Source of the DNA: Gallibacter intestinalis
GTDB taxonomy: Bacteria > Bacillota > Clostridia > Peptostreptococcales > Anaerovoracaceae
Assembly: GCF_014982745.1 (NCBI RefSeq)
Contig: NZ_JADCKA010000002.1
Coordinates: 62,001-126,000, forward strand
DNA: 64,000 bases
Direction: 5' to 3'
The first letter of the stretch is position 1, and every line of letters begins with the position of its first letter. Of the stretch, positions 54,321-62,755 are shown one piece after another. The notes under the pieces are model-generated. The model was not told the DNA's origin. It did no database searches and saw nothing but the letters and a program-made list of their open reading frames with translations. Both the position numbers and the translations under genes were made by a program.

Positions 54321-55637
54321 CTAATATTCGCAATTAAATCTTGTTTCAAATTGGCGTTTAAGTCCTTCTCTAAACTTAGGATGAGCAATTTCAACCAAGG
54401 CTCTTGCTCTTTCCTTTAAGGTCTTACCTTTAAGATGCGCAATACCGTATTCTGTAATAATATAATCGGCGTCATGTCGTGTAGCGGTTACAGCCGCACC
54501 TTCGTCGATAAAAGGAACTATCTTTGAAATCATTGTTCCGTCTTTTTTAACAGTTACAGAAGGCATTGCTATAATGGCTTTTGCTTTTCCGTCCTTTGCC
54601 ATAGCAGCGCCCCTCATAAAGTCTACCTGACCGCCTACACCAGAAAACTGTCTTGTTCCAATGCTATCGGACACAACCTGACCAAGGAAATCCACCTGAA
54701 GTGCCGAATTGATGCATACGAGTTTTGAGTTTTCCGCTACAACAATCGGATGGTTAACATAGTCAACGGTCTTTAACTCAACCATCGGATTTTTATCTAC
54801 AAAATCATACAGCTTTTGAGTACCCATAAGGAATGTAACGACCATTTTACCAGGGTCCAAAGCCTTTTCCTTGCAGTTGATTACACCGGCTTCAACCAGT
54901 TCAAGAACACCGTCTGATATCATTTCCGAATGAATACCCAAGTTCTTTTTATCCTTAAGCTGAGCTAAAACCGCATTAGGAATAGCTCCTATACCAAGCT
55001 GCAATGTTGAGCCATCTTCTATAAGCTGTGCACAATATTTACCTATTGCCTCTTCAGTTTCACCTATAGGAGCGATGGCGCTCTCATATAAAGGTCTTGA
55101 GGTTTCTACAAATTTGTCTATTTCGCTTACATGGATAAGAGTCTGTCCATAAACATATGGGCACTTGTCACTTACCTCAGCAAGCACTGTTCTAGCAGAT
55201 CTTACTGCCTGCAAAGTGTAGTCACATGATACTCCCAGACTTACATATCCGTGCTCATCCGGCTTTGAAACAGTTACCAATGCAACATCAACTTTAAAAT
55301 AGCCCCTCCTGATCATATCAGGTACTTCATGGAAATACACAGGTGTAAAATCAGCATCTCCAGTTTCAACGGCCTTTCTTGTGGTACCGCTTAAAAACCA
55401 TCCGTTAAATGTAAAGTTGTCCTTGTATTTAGGTCTTGTGTATGCACCATCTCCCATTGTAACCATATGAGAAACAGTTACATCTTTGTAATTGGCAGCA
55501 TTTGCAACCATAGCGTCCACCAGAGTCTTTGGTTCTCCAGCAGCGTGAGCAAATACCACCGCATCTCCTGATTTTATCTCATTTACAGCCTCCATAGCTG
55601 AAACGAGATTGTCTTCATAATACTTTTTCCAGTTCAT
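54321..55637 (-). CDS. abfT: 4-Hydroxybutyrate CoA-transferase
   Basis: Family I-like CoA-transferase of 438 aa that activates 4-hydroxybutyrate with acetyl- or butyryl-CoA. The catalytic glutamate is Glu238 in NLGIHSEMISDG, the number I recall for the C. aminobutyricum enzyme. LQLGIGAIPNAVLAQL, QFSGVGGQVDFMRGAAMA and YGIAHLKGKTLKERARALVEIAHP are family blocks. The ATG at 55637 (MNWKKYY) is preceded by GGAGG; an in-frame codon further upstream lies in the neighbouring gene. It overlaps the upstream small ORF by 23 bp and comes 38 bp before the dehydrogenase. Confidence 0.95.
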   Translation of the reverse strand: MNWKKYYEDNLVSAMEAVNEIKSGDAVVFAHAAGEPKTLVDAMVANAANYKDVTVSHMVTMGDGAYTRPKYKDNFTFNGWFLSGTTRKAVETGDADFTPVYFHEVPDMIRRGYFKVDVALVTVSKPDEHGYVSLGVSCDYTLQAVRSARTVLAEVSDKCPYVYGQTLIHVSEIDKFVETSRPLYESAIAPIGETEEAIGKYCAQLIEDGSTLQLGIGAIPNAVLAQLKDKKNLGIHSEMISDGVLELVEAGVINCKEKALDPGKMVVTFLMGTQKLYDFVDKNPMVELKTVDYVNHPIVVAENSKLVCINSALQVDFLGQVVSDSIGTRQFSGVGGQVDFMRGAAMAKDGKAKAIIAMPSVTVKKDGTMISKIVPFIDEGAAVTATRHDADYIITEYGIAHLKGKTLKERARALVEIAHPKFREGLKRQFETRFNCEY

Positions 55638-55917
55638 TTTTAACCTCCAGAAGAGAAGATAATATATGCTCCTTCTGATCATAATCAGATATTATAAGCG
55701 CCTTCTTAAAATCATACTGAATATAAGAAGCGCATCGGCTGTGACAGCCGCATATCACAAGGATTATGTCATATTGTTCGTCTTCTCTGGCATATTCAAA
55801 GAGGATATCTGCGCCGGACATGCCGGCGCATTCCTCAGATATCTCTTGATACAGCATTCCTCTGTGATATCGCGGGTTACATCCTCCGCAAAATCTGACA
55901 GCACATTTTACCGTCAT
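55615..55917 (-). CDS. Small Cys-rich protein of unknown function in the abf operon
   Basis: A 100-aa protein that I do not recognise. It begins MTVKCAVRFCGGCNPRYHRG, and later has SEECAGMSGADILF and ILVICGCHSRCASY. Eight Cys in all form CxxxxCGGC and CGCxxxC patterns, while the second half is an ordinary beta/alpha arrangement with a Glu/Lys-rich C-terminal helix. This suggests a redox thiol protein or metal/Fe-S carrier. It starts 11 bp after abfD and overlaps abfT by 23 bp, so it is co-translated with the two enzymes. A chaperone or reductant role for the Fe-S dehydratase is inference only. Confidence 0.7.
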   Translation of the reverse strand: MTVKCAVRFCGGCNPRYHRGMLYQEISEECAGMSGADILFEYAREDEQYDIILVICGCHSRCASYIQYDFKKALIISDYDQKEHILSSLLEVKNELEKVL

Positions 55918-55928
55918 AGTAATTACCT

Positions 55929-57401
55929 TTATTTAATTCCGGCAATTGCCTTTGCAAGTTCCTTCTTAGCTTCGATGTTACCCTGTCTGGAAATCATGAT
56001 TCTCTGAGCCTGTGGAGAACCAGCTCCGTGCATGGATTCTGTTCTGTATCCAACTGCAGAGGATCCCAGGCAGATGTTTTCGAGGAATCTTAAGATTCTC
56101 ATTCTTTCTTCAGTTGTGCAAGATGGTGAAGCAGCAAAGTACTTATTGCAGATATCTCCTATAGTCTCGTTATTCTTTCCTACTACCAAGTCGGACTTGA
56201 AGTCCTTTTCGGAAGGCATAGTAACCATAAGTCCGCCTGCTATGTCTTCAGCCAGTCTTACAATCTCATAAGGGAATCTTGTAACATTCTGCTTGCAGAC
56301 ATTTGCAAGGAGCAGATCTATCTGATAGTTTCCGGCCTTTGTAGGATAGCCCTCTGTGGAGCATGCGATACCGCAGCAGTAAAGTGTTTCGTTAAGATGT
56401 GTCATTTCAATGAGCTTATCCTTAACGTGTGAAGCCTTGTTTGCTCCGTTATAGTCAGCGGCCAATGCGGCAGCACCGATTATAACATCGCCTACACCTA
56501 CTTTACATCCACCGTAAGACTGTCTGTGGTATCCGGCAAATCTTTCTACCATCATTCCTGCAAATTCAGTTTCTCCGCAAAGGAAGATTCTATCGTTAGG
56601 AATAAATACGTCATCAAATACTACAAGTGCTTCCTGTCCGCCGAACTGCTTGTTACCCAGATCCACATCTGCACCTTCTTCAAGCTTTCTTGTATCGCAG
56701 GACTGTCTTCCGTAAATCATGAATACTCCGTCAGCATCAGACTGAATTGCGAAGGAAACAGCATACATTTTATCTTCTTCCTTCATTGCCATAGTAGGCA
56801 TAATCAGATGTTCATGGGAATTAATAGAACCTGTCTGGTGGCACTTTGCTCCTCTTACAACGATACCGTCTTCTCTGATTTCCTTAATTCTAAGGAAGAG
56901 GTCAGGATCAGGCTGAGCATGTGGAGCCAAACTTCTATCACCCTTAGGGTCAGTCATAGCACCGTCAACTACCAGGTCATTTTCCTGAACATATTTGAGG
57001 TATTCAACGAAATTCTTATGATAATTTGTTCCGTATTTTTCATCTATTTCATAAGTTGTAGAATATACAGCGTTAAAAGCGTCCATACCTACGCATCTCT
57101 GGAAGCAGGATGCAGTCTTCTGTCCGCAAAGTCTCTGCATCTTAACCTTTTTCTTAAGGTCTTCAGTGCTCTGATGCAGGTGTGAAAATCTGTTTACAGT
57201 TTCACCTGTAAGATTTGATTTAGCTGTCATAAGGTCAGTATACTGTGGATCCAGTGCAAGATCGTATGTTACGGCAAGACAGTTGATTGAAGGTCTGATC
57301 ATAGGATGATCTACCCAGTTATCAATTTTTTCTCCGAACATATATACTCTTGTGTTGAGTTTTCTTAAGCTTTCTATATATTCTTTTCCTGTCATCAACA
57401 T
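55929..57401 (-). CDS. abfD: 4-Hydroxybutyryl-CoA dehydratase / vinylacetyl-CoA isomerase
   Basis: FAD and [4Fe-4S] enzyme dehydrating 4-hydroxybutyryl-CoA to crotonyl-CoA through a ketyl radical. The protein is 490 aa. The cluster ligands of the Clostridium aminobutyricum enzyme are all in place: Cys99 and Cys103 (KTASCFQRCVGMDAFN), His292 and Cys299 (AGYHRQSYGGCKVG). Residue numbering matches exactly. The start at 57401 follows AAGGAGG. Oxygen-sensitive; the window otherwise fits an anaerobe. An Nfu-type protein precedes it by 13 bp. Confidence 0.98.
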   Translation of the reverse strand: MLMTGKEYIESLRKLNTRVYMFGEKIDNWVDHPMIRPSINCLAVTYDLALDPQYTDLMTAKSNLTGETVNRFSHLHQSTEDLKKKVKMQRLCGQKTASCFQRCVGMDAFNAVYSTTYEIDEKYGTNYHKNFVEYLKYVQENDLVVDGAMTDPKGDRSLAPHAQPDPDLFLRIKEIREDGIVVRGAKCHQTGSINSHEHLIMPTMAMKEEDKMYAVSFAIQSDADGVFMIYGRQSCDTRKLEEGADVDLGNKQFGGQEALVVFDDVFIPNDRIFLCGETEFAGMMVERFAGYHRQSYGGCKVGVGDVIIGAAALAADYNGANKASHVKDKLIEMTHLNETLYCCGIACSTEGYPTKAGNYQIDLLLANVCKQNVTRFPYEIVRLAEDIAGGLMVTMPSEKDFKSDLVVGKNNETIGDICNKYFAASPSCTTEERMRILRFLENICLGSSAVGYRTESMHGAGSPQAQRIMISRQGNIEAKKELAKAIAGIK

Positions 57402-57414
57402 TTTATTTTCCTCC

Positions 57415-57705
57415 TTAATTTGATATATTAAGTATTTTTCTTGCCATGTCGAGAATATCTTCGCTTACGGAAGTGTCCAGTTTTACATCGGACACCTCTG
57501 GAAGTTCCTTTAAAATAATTTCTTTAATTGTCAGCTCTAATGTATCCTGAGCCGAGGGACATGAAGCACACGTTCCGTTTAATTTCACATAAGCAATTTT
57601 GTTTTCGTATTTTGTAAGTGTTGCGCTGCCGAAATGATCGGCTAATACAGGATTGACTTTGGTTTTTATTATATTATCTATCTGTTCGTGTATCATTTCC
57701 CTCAC
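57415..57705 (-). CDS. NifU-like C-terminal (Nfu) Fe-S carrier
   Basis: A 96-aa Nfu-domain protein with the cluster-binding CxxC in LNGTCASCPSAQDTLELTIKEII. It normally binds a [4Fe-4S] cluster between two subunits and passes it to apo-enzymes. It stands immediately before abfD (13 bp), which encodes a [4Fe-4S] dehydratase, and after the aminotransferase remnant (15 bp). This placement implies a dedicated cluster supplier for AbfD (inference). The start at 57705 is the first ATG of the frame; the ribosome site GAGGTGAGG is acceptable. Confidence 0.92.
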   Translation of the reverse strand: MREMIHEQIDNIIKTKVNPVLADHFGSATLTKYENKIAYVKLNGTCASCPSAQDTLELTIKEIILKELPEVSDVKLDTSVSEDILDMARKILNISN

Positions 57706-57720
57706 CTCAGTTACATTATA

Positions 57721-58264
57721 CTAGATGCAGGCTTTAATTGCCTCTTCAAATATTTCAAGTCCCTTTTCAAGCTGAGCGTCTGTTACGCAAAGCGGACAAA
57801 GGAATCTAATAACGTTGTTGTGTACACCTGCTGCTTCAAGGAGAAGTCCGTGATGAGCAGCGTAGTTAATGATATTGGATACCAGCTCGCTGTTTGGTTC
57901 CTTTGTTTCTCTATCTTTAACAAATTCAACACCAAGCATGGAGCCAAGTCCTCTTACATCACCGATAATATCGTATTTTTCCTTCCACTGGCCCATAACT
58001 TCAAAGCATTTTTCGGAAATCTTAAGTGCCTTACCAGGATAGTCTTCTTTTTCCATAATTTCTGCAACCTTGAGACCTGCAGCGCATGCTACAGCGTTAC
58101 CGCAGAATGTACCGCCGATAGTACCCGGAGTTACTGCATCCATGATTTCTGCCCTTGCTGTAACGGCTGAAAGAGGAAGTCCGCCGGCAATGGATTTTGC
58201 TGTTGTCATGATATCAGGTGCGCATCCTGCTTCCTTATAGTACTGAGAAGCAAAGATTCTCTGT
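57721..58264 (-). pseudogene. C-terminal remnant of a class-III (GABA-type) aminotransferase
   Basis: PLP-dependent aminotransferase fragment. The frame is recognisable from about 58264 (RIFASQYYKEAGCAPDI) through the PLP-lysine block MTTAKSIAGGLPLSAVTARAEIMD and GTIGGTFCGNAVACAAG to the natural C-terminus. Full proteins have about 440-450 residues; only about 180 remain, and the N-terminal two-thirds is absent and not elsewhere in this window. An internal ATG at 58209 could give a 162-aa product, but without the substrate half it cannot be active. The operon position and residues suggest it was a GABA aminotransferase, the entry step of the pathway. Confidence 0.85.
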
Positions 58265-58664
58265 AATTCAGTTAGGTAATAATTATGGAAGCAATGATGG
58301 CAACCAGAGAAATTGATACATATACATCACTTTCCTGTATTGTCCATAGCTTTCCTATCTTAGGAATAGGGACTACATAATTAAGCGCAGTGGAAAACGC
58401 CGGACCTTCCCACGCTGCTACACCAAGATAAGCCAGTGCAGTTGCAAGTCCTGCAAATACCGAAGGCCAGTATCCCATGGATTTATAGGCGAATACTACG
58501 CCGCCACCAGTAAATGGTATCGCAGGTGTCAATTCCGAATAAATGAGACCTACGAAGATGCAGAGTAATGCGCCAACCACATAAGCAAGAATAGCGCCAA
58601 GCATACCTGCGGATGCTGCCCATTGACCGGAGAGCATCAAAATGTCTTGATTGTTAATTTTTCA
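58262..58664 (-). pseudogene. Internal remnant of an APC amino-acid permease
   Basis: A hydrophobic frame of about 130 residues (58664-58272) resembling APC-superfamily helices 1/2 to 5: LSGQWAASAGMLGAILAYVVGALLCIF, LTPAIPFTGGGVVFAYKSMG, VAAWEGPAFSTALNYVVP. The family start with helix 1 is missing (an in-frame TGA precedes AAA-ATT-AAC), and after IIIT a TAA at 58274-58272 ends the frame. Beyond the TAA the same frame reads LNYR, as intact permeases do, and then meets aminotransferase sequence. The gene is therefore broken at both ends and by a nonsense codon. Original substrate was possibly GABA (inference). Confidence 0.8.
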
Positions 58665-58757
58665 ACAACCTTTTTATACAAAAAAACATTTCTCATTTAT
58701 TCTTCACTTACTTTCAACAATCTTATGAAATGAATAATAAATCAAAAATGAATTACG

Positions 58758-58803
58758 CAAAAAATGAATCAGACCATCCAATTCAACTATGAATTAGATG
58801 GTC
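58758..58803 (-). terminator. Terminator after the second CoA-transferase
   Basis: Minus-strand hairpin GACCATC-T-AATTCA / TGAATT-G-GATGGTC with a TAGT loop (58772-58803). A run of six T begins eight bases after the stem, later than usual. Confidence 0.72.
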
Positions 58804-58877
58804 ATAAACCTTAAAATTAACTGTATCTATCCACTTTGATACAATCGATATCATTAGATGTTTAAGTCAAAATCGAA

Positions 58878-60182
58878 TTACTTACACATGATTTGCTTTT
58901 CAAACTCATCCTTAAGCCATTGTCTAAAATCAGGATGGGCAACATTTATTATCGCTTCTGCCCTTTCCTTTACTGTTTTCCACTTAAGTTCTGCAATCCC
59001 ATACTCAGTTACAAGATAATCAACATCCTGCCTTGATGTTGTAACAATATCTCCACTATCAAGGCAAGGAACTATCTTTGAAATTAATTTACCATTCTTT
59101 TCAAGGGTTGATTCCATTGCAATTATGCCTTTTCCCAGTCCATCCTTTGCCATAGCGGCACCCCTCAAAAAGTCAACCTGACCGCCTACTCCGGAAAACT
59201 GTCTGCAGCCTATGGCATCGGAGACGACCTGACCAAGTAAATCTGCCTTTATACATGAATTAATACATATCATTTGGGAATTATTAGCGATTTCCCTTGG
59301 ATCGTTACAATGATTTACTTCTCTCATTTCAATGTCGGGATTTCCGTCTACAAAATCATACAGCTTTTGCGTTCCCATAAGAAAAGTGGCAACCATTTTG
59401 CCTGGTTTAAAGGATTTTTTACTTCCGTTAACAACTCCTGACTTAGCCAATTCAACTACGCCGTCAGAAATTAGCTCTGAGTGTATCCCAAGATCTTTTT
59501 TATTTCCCAGCTGAGCTAAAACTGCATTTGGTATTGCACCTATACCCAGTTGTAATGTGGCCCCATCATCAATTAGCTGCGCACAATACTTGCCTATCTG
59601 CTTATCATTTTCTCCCAGTTCGGGCACGAAGCTTTCAAAAATAGGTTCGGAGAATAATACAAACTTGTTTATTTCGCTGACATGTACACGGTTCTCACCA
59701 AATGTATACGGCATCCTATCATTTATCTGAGCTATAACAAACTTGGCTTTCCTTACAGCGGCTACCGTATAATCACAAGCAGTTCCAAAGCTTACATATC
59801 CTTCCTCATCAGGAGGTGTAGCACTGACCAATGCAACATCGCATTTTATAGCATCCTTTTGTATCATTTCAGGAAGCTGATGGAAAAAAACAGGAATAAA
59901 ATCAGCTTTTCCCTCATTTACAGCCTTTCTTACAGGTTGTCCTATAAAACATGTTTCGAAGTCTATATCGTTTTCATCCCCAACATATGTTCCATCTCCT
60001 GTTGTTAAAAGCTGCATCACTTTAACATTCTTTAAACTATCTGCATATTCGTTTAAAGCCCTTGTAAGTGCATGGGGCTCTCCTGCTGCAGGAGAAATAA
60101 CCACTCCTGTTCCCTCGTCAATCATCTCGATGGCTTCCTTTGGTGATATTATATTTTCATCAAAATAGCTCTTCCAGCTCAT
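58878..60182 (-). CDS. Second acyl/4-hydroxybutyrate CoA-transferase-type enzyme
   Basis: Acetyl-CoA hydrolase/transferase of 434 aa, a paralogue of AbfT with the catalytic Glu236 in DLGIHSELISDG. It also has LQLGIGAIPNAVLAQLG and QFSGVGGQVDFLRGAAMA; sequence differs moderately over the whole length. Its ATG overlaps the stop of the upstream GTPase-nuclease gene (ATGA), with TAGGAGA as ribosome site, so it belongs to that operon rather than to the abf unit, which begins after a terminator. Possible substrates are 4-hydroxybutyrate, butyrate or succinate; the sequence does not tell. Confidence 0.9.
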   Translation of the reverse strand: MSWKSYFDENIISPKEAIEMIDEGTGVVISPAAGEPHALTRALNEYADSLKNVKVMQLLTTGDGTYVGDENDIDFETCFIGQPVRKAVNEGKADFIPVFFHQLPEMIQKDAIKCDVALVSATPPDEEGYVSFGTACDYTVAAVRKAKFVIAQINDRMPYTFGENRVHVSEINKFVLFSEPIFESFVPELGENDKQIGKYCAQLIDDGATLQLGIGAIPNAVLAQLGNKKDLGIHSELISDGVVELAKSGVVNGSKKSFKPGKMVATFLMGTQKLYDFVDGNPDIEMREVNHCNDPREIANNSQMICINSCIKADLLGQVVSDAIGCRQFSGVGGQVDFLRGAAMAKDGLGKGIIAMESTLEKNGKLISKIVPCLDSGDIVTTSRQDVDYLVTEYGIAELKWKTVKERAEAIINVAHPDFRQWLKDEFEKQIMCK

Positions 60183-62755
60183 ATTTTATCTCCTATGGTA
60201 ACTTTACTATTTAGTCTGCTTTTTCGATTGTATTCTTCAATTATCTCTCTGATTTTTTCATCTGTAGCTTCTATTTCCTTTTTAAAATCGGCAGCTTCAA
60301 TTTTAAAAGCGCCGTTACCGGTTATTATCTGCTGCTCTAGGTTGTCGGATGTGGCAACCCTCATATAAGCCTTACCCTTTTCTTCATAGGTGGTCTTTTC
60401 GATGTAACTGTCGGCAGTTTCGCCCTCTTTAGTGTATACCACCTCAATATCGTTAAATCTCTCGTTTTTTCTGTTTCCACCTTTAACCTTATATGCATCA
60501 AAAACTACAGTAATAATACAATTTCTATATCCCTGATAGTTGCTTAAAATTTCCAATAAAGCCTGTCTTGCAGCGTCCAAATTTACTGCAGCCAAGTTTT
60601 TAAGATCTTCCCAAGCATAAATGATATTATATCCATCGACAATAAGGTGCTCTTTCAGTATTTTTCCATCTATTACAATCTTGTTTTCTCCGGTGGGTCT
60701 TATTATCTGCTTATGAATATGGGTTTTGTCTTTTGCCTTTCCATAGGTCTTTTCAAAAATAGATTTAAGATCATCATCTGTATTTAAGCCTCTGCTATTG
60801 CTGTTATAATCATGCCTTCTATAATCAGAAATCGCCATAGGCCTTATATGAGCCATTTCACTGACCTTATCCCATTTTACAATTACACCGCTTCCATGAC
60901 GGCAAAAAACGCTGTCACCTGTATTTTCCAAATCCCCAAATGGATCATATGAAACTTGGGCAATTACATCATCAGAATTATGACACTCTGCATAGACTGT
61001 ATTGCCAATTGACACAGTTCCAAGGCCATTGGTAAATGAGGATAATTGCACCGGATAATCTGAAATTTCTCCAGCAGGTGCTTTGCCCTTAATCACTGAC
61101 ATTTCATCCTCCTGTTTAGGCTGAGTAAATGAACCTGACATGGATGTTATATCGCTCATAATCCTTCCAGTAAATTCCTGAGGAGCCGTTATTTCAAAAT
61201 CGCATACAGGCTCCAACAGGATGCTGTTATTTTTAAGCACTCCGTTTCTCATAGCCCGATATGCTGACTGTCTCAAATCTCCGCCTTCAGTATGCTTGTC
61301 ATGAACTCCGACAGCAAGTATCTTTACAGAGATATCCGTTAAGGGAGATCCCGTAAGTACACCGGGATATGACCTTTCATCCAGGTAGCCTGCTACAATT
61401 TTACCTTTTTCGGAACCCTTTCCGTCCTCAGTAGCATCAATAAAGACTATTCCGCTTCCCTGTTCTCCTGGCTCAATAAGCAGATGAACTTCTCCGTAAT
61501 GTCTGAGCGGTTCAAAATGACCGATTCCGATAGATTTTTCAGTTACTGTTTCTTTATATCTAACTCTACCCTTATCGAACTTAACTTCGAGACCAAGTCT
61601 GTCCTTAATTCTCTGACTAAGAATTTCAATTTGCACATTTCCCATAAACATTATGGATATTTCTCCAGACTCTTGATCCCATATTATATCAAGCTCCGGT
61701 TCTTCATCCATAAATTGGGAAAGTTGAAGATAAGCTGCCTTTGGATCCACATTCTCCGGCAGGATTACCCTGTATGAAAGAACAGGCATAATTGAAGCAG
61801 TCGTATTTTTATCCTCGTATCCTAGGCCCTGTCCCGGGAAGGTGTTTTTTAACGAAGTCACGGCACAGATACAGCCACTTTCGACATTATCCACCTGTCT
61901 AAATCCGCTTCCTGAATAAATCCTTATGGTGCCGACCTTTTCAGTCTCTTTTCCTGTATTAACAAGCTGTCTAGCAGATAAGCTTCCACCGGTTATCTTC
62001 ATATAAGTCAATCTGTTTCCCGAATCATCTCTAGCAATTTTATATACCCTTGCACCAAATTCATCAGGATATGTCTTTTCATCTGTATAATCGATAATGC
62101 CCTGTATCAGATTATCAACGCCATCAAGCTTTAGTGCCGAACCGAAATAACACGGTATAATGGTGCGTCGGTTTACTGCAGCTCTTATATTTTCAGTCGA
62201 AATACTATCCGACTGCATATATTCCTCCATAATCTGCTCATCTCGTACAGCTAACTCTTCCTGATATTCGGGTGTTTTTAAAAGGCTGTTCATATCAACG
62301 CATCTGTCATCCATCTCTTCATTTAATGCGGATAAAACCTCTTCTCTGTTATCACCGTAAATATCAGTTTTATTTACAAAAATAAATAGAGGGACCTTAT
62401 ATCTTTCCAAAAGGCTTATTAACGTCCTTGTATTTCCTTGGACCCCTTTTCTTGCATCTATCACTAAAACGGCATAGTCCATAATACCTATGGCTCTTTC
62501 CGTTTCAGATATTAAATCAGCATGTCCCGGTGTGTCCACAAGTATCATTTTTCTGTCGCCAAAGCTCATTTCAGCCTGTTTTGAAAAGATTGTTATACCT
62601 CTTTGTCTTTCCTGAATATCATCGTCGAAAAAACTGTCTTTTTTATCTACTCTTCCGTGATGTCTTATGGCACCGCTCATATACAGCATTGCTTCTGATA
62701 GGGTAGTTTTGCCGGCATCCACATGGGCAAGCATTCCCAGTACTGTTTTAGCCAT
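60179..62755 (-). CDS. EF-G/TetM-like GTPase fused to a YacP/Rae1-type NYN nuclease domain
   Basis: An 858-aa fusion. Residues 1-670 form a complete TetM/EF-G-like translational GTPase: G1 AHVDAGKTT (11-19), switch RQRGITIFSK, G3 DTPGHAD (74-80), G4 NKTD (128-131), then domains II-V. Residues about 703-840 form an NYN/YacP domain: LIVDGYNIIYAWEDL with Asp707, VVFDAYKVKGG, EGETADSYIEK and VATSDNLEQ, the acidic metal-site residues. YacP (Rae1) of Bacillus is a ribosome-associated endonuclease that cuts mRNA in the A site. I infer a ribosome-targeted mRNA-cleaving factor. It should not be called a tetracycline-resistance gene. The start at 62755 is the first ATG; the stop overlaps the next gene. 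Confidence 0.9.
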   Translation of the reverse strand: MAKTVLGMLAHVDAGKTTLSEAMLYMSGAIRHHGRVDKKDSFFDDDIQERQRGITIFSKQAEMSFGDRKMILVDTPGHADLISETERAIGIMDYAVLVIDARKGVQGNTRTLISLLERYKVPLFIFVNKTDIYGDNREEVLSALNEEMDDRCVDMNSLLKTPEYQEELAVRDEQIMEEYMQSDSISTENIRAAVNRRTIIPCYFGSALKLDGVDNLIQGIIDYTDEKTYPDEFGARVYKIARDDSGNRLTYMKITGGSLSARQLVNTGKETEKVGTIRIYSGSGFRQVDNVESGCICAVTSLKNTFPGQGLGYEDKNTTASIMPVLSYRVILPENVDPKAAYLQLSQFMDEEPELDIIWDQESGEISIMFMGNVQIEILSQRIKDRLGLEVKFDKGRVRYKETVTEKSIGIGHFEPLRHYGEVHLLIEPGEQGSGIVFIDATEDGKGSEKGKIVAGYLDERSYPGVLTGSPLTDISVKILAVGVHDKHTEGGDLRQSAYRAMRNGVLKNNSILLEPVCDFEITAPQEFTGRIMSDITSMSGSFTQPKQEDEMSVIKGKAPAGEISDYPVQLSSFTNGLGTVSIGNTVYAECHNSDDVIAQVSYDPFGDLENTGDSVFCRHGSGVIVKWDKVSEMAHIRPMAISDYRRHDYNSNSRGLNTDDDLKSIFEKTYGKAKDKTHIHKQIIRPTGENKIVIDGKILKEHLIVDGYNIIYAWEDLKNLAAVNLDAARQALLEILSNYQGYRNCIITVVFDAYKVKGGNRKNERFNDIEVVYTKEGETADSYIEKTTYEEKGKAYMRVATSDNLEQQIITGNGAFKIEAADFKKEIEATDEKIREIIEEYNRKSRLNSKVTIGDKI

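Noticed and set aside
57721-58209. Intact small aminotransferase starting at the ATG at 58209
   Set aside because: The frame continues upstream with recognisable aminotransferase sequence, and the substrate-binding half is missing.
58758-58803. Sigma-54 -24/-12 promoter (GG near 58800, TTGC near 58758) before the permease remnant
   Set aside because: The GG to GC distance is about 15 bases instead of 10, and the sequence forms a terminator hairpin.
44939-58843. Shared regulon between the palindrome at 44939 and a TGTATC/GATACA pair at 58822-58843
   Set aside because: Arm length and spacing differ (6 versus 10 bases between arms), so the likeness is probably chance.
60179-62755. Tetracycline-resistance (TetM) gene
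   Set aside because: The GTPase half is TetM-like, but it is fused to an NYN nuclease, sits with housekeeping genes and shows no mobile-element context.
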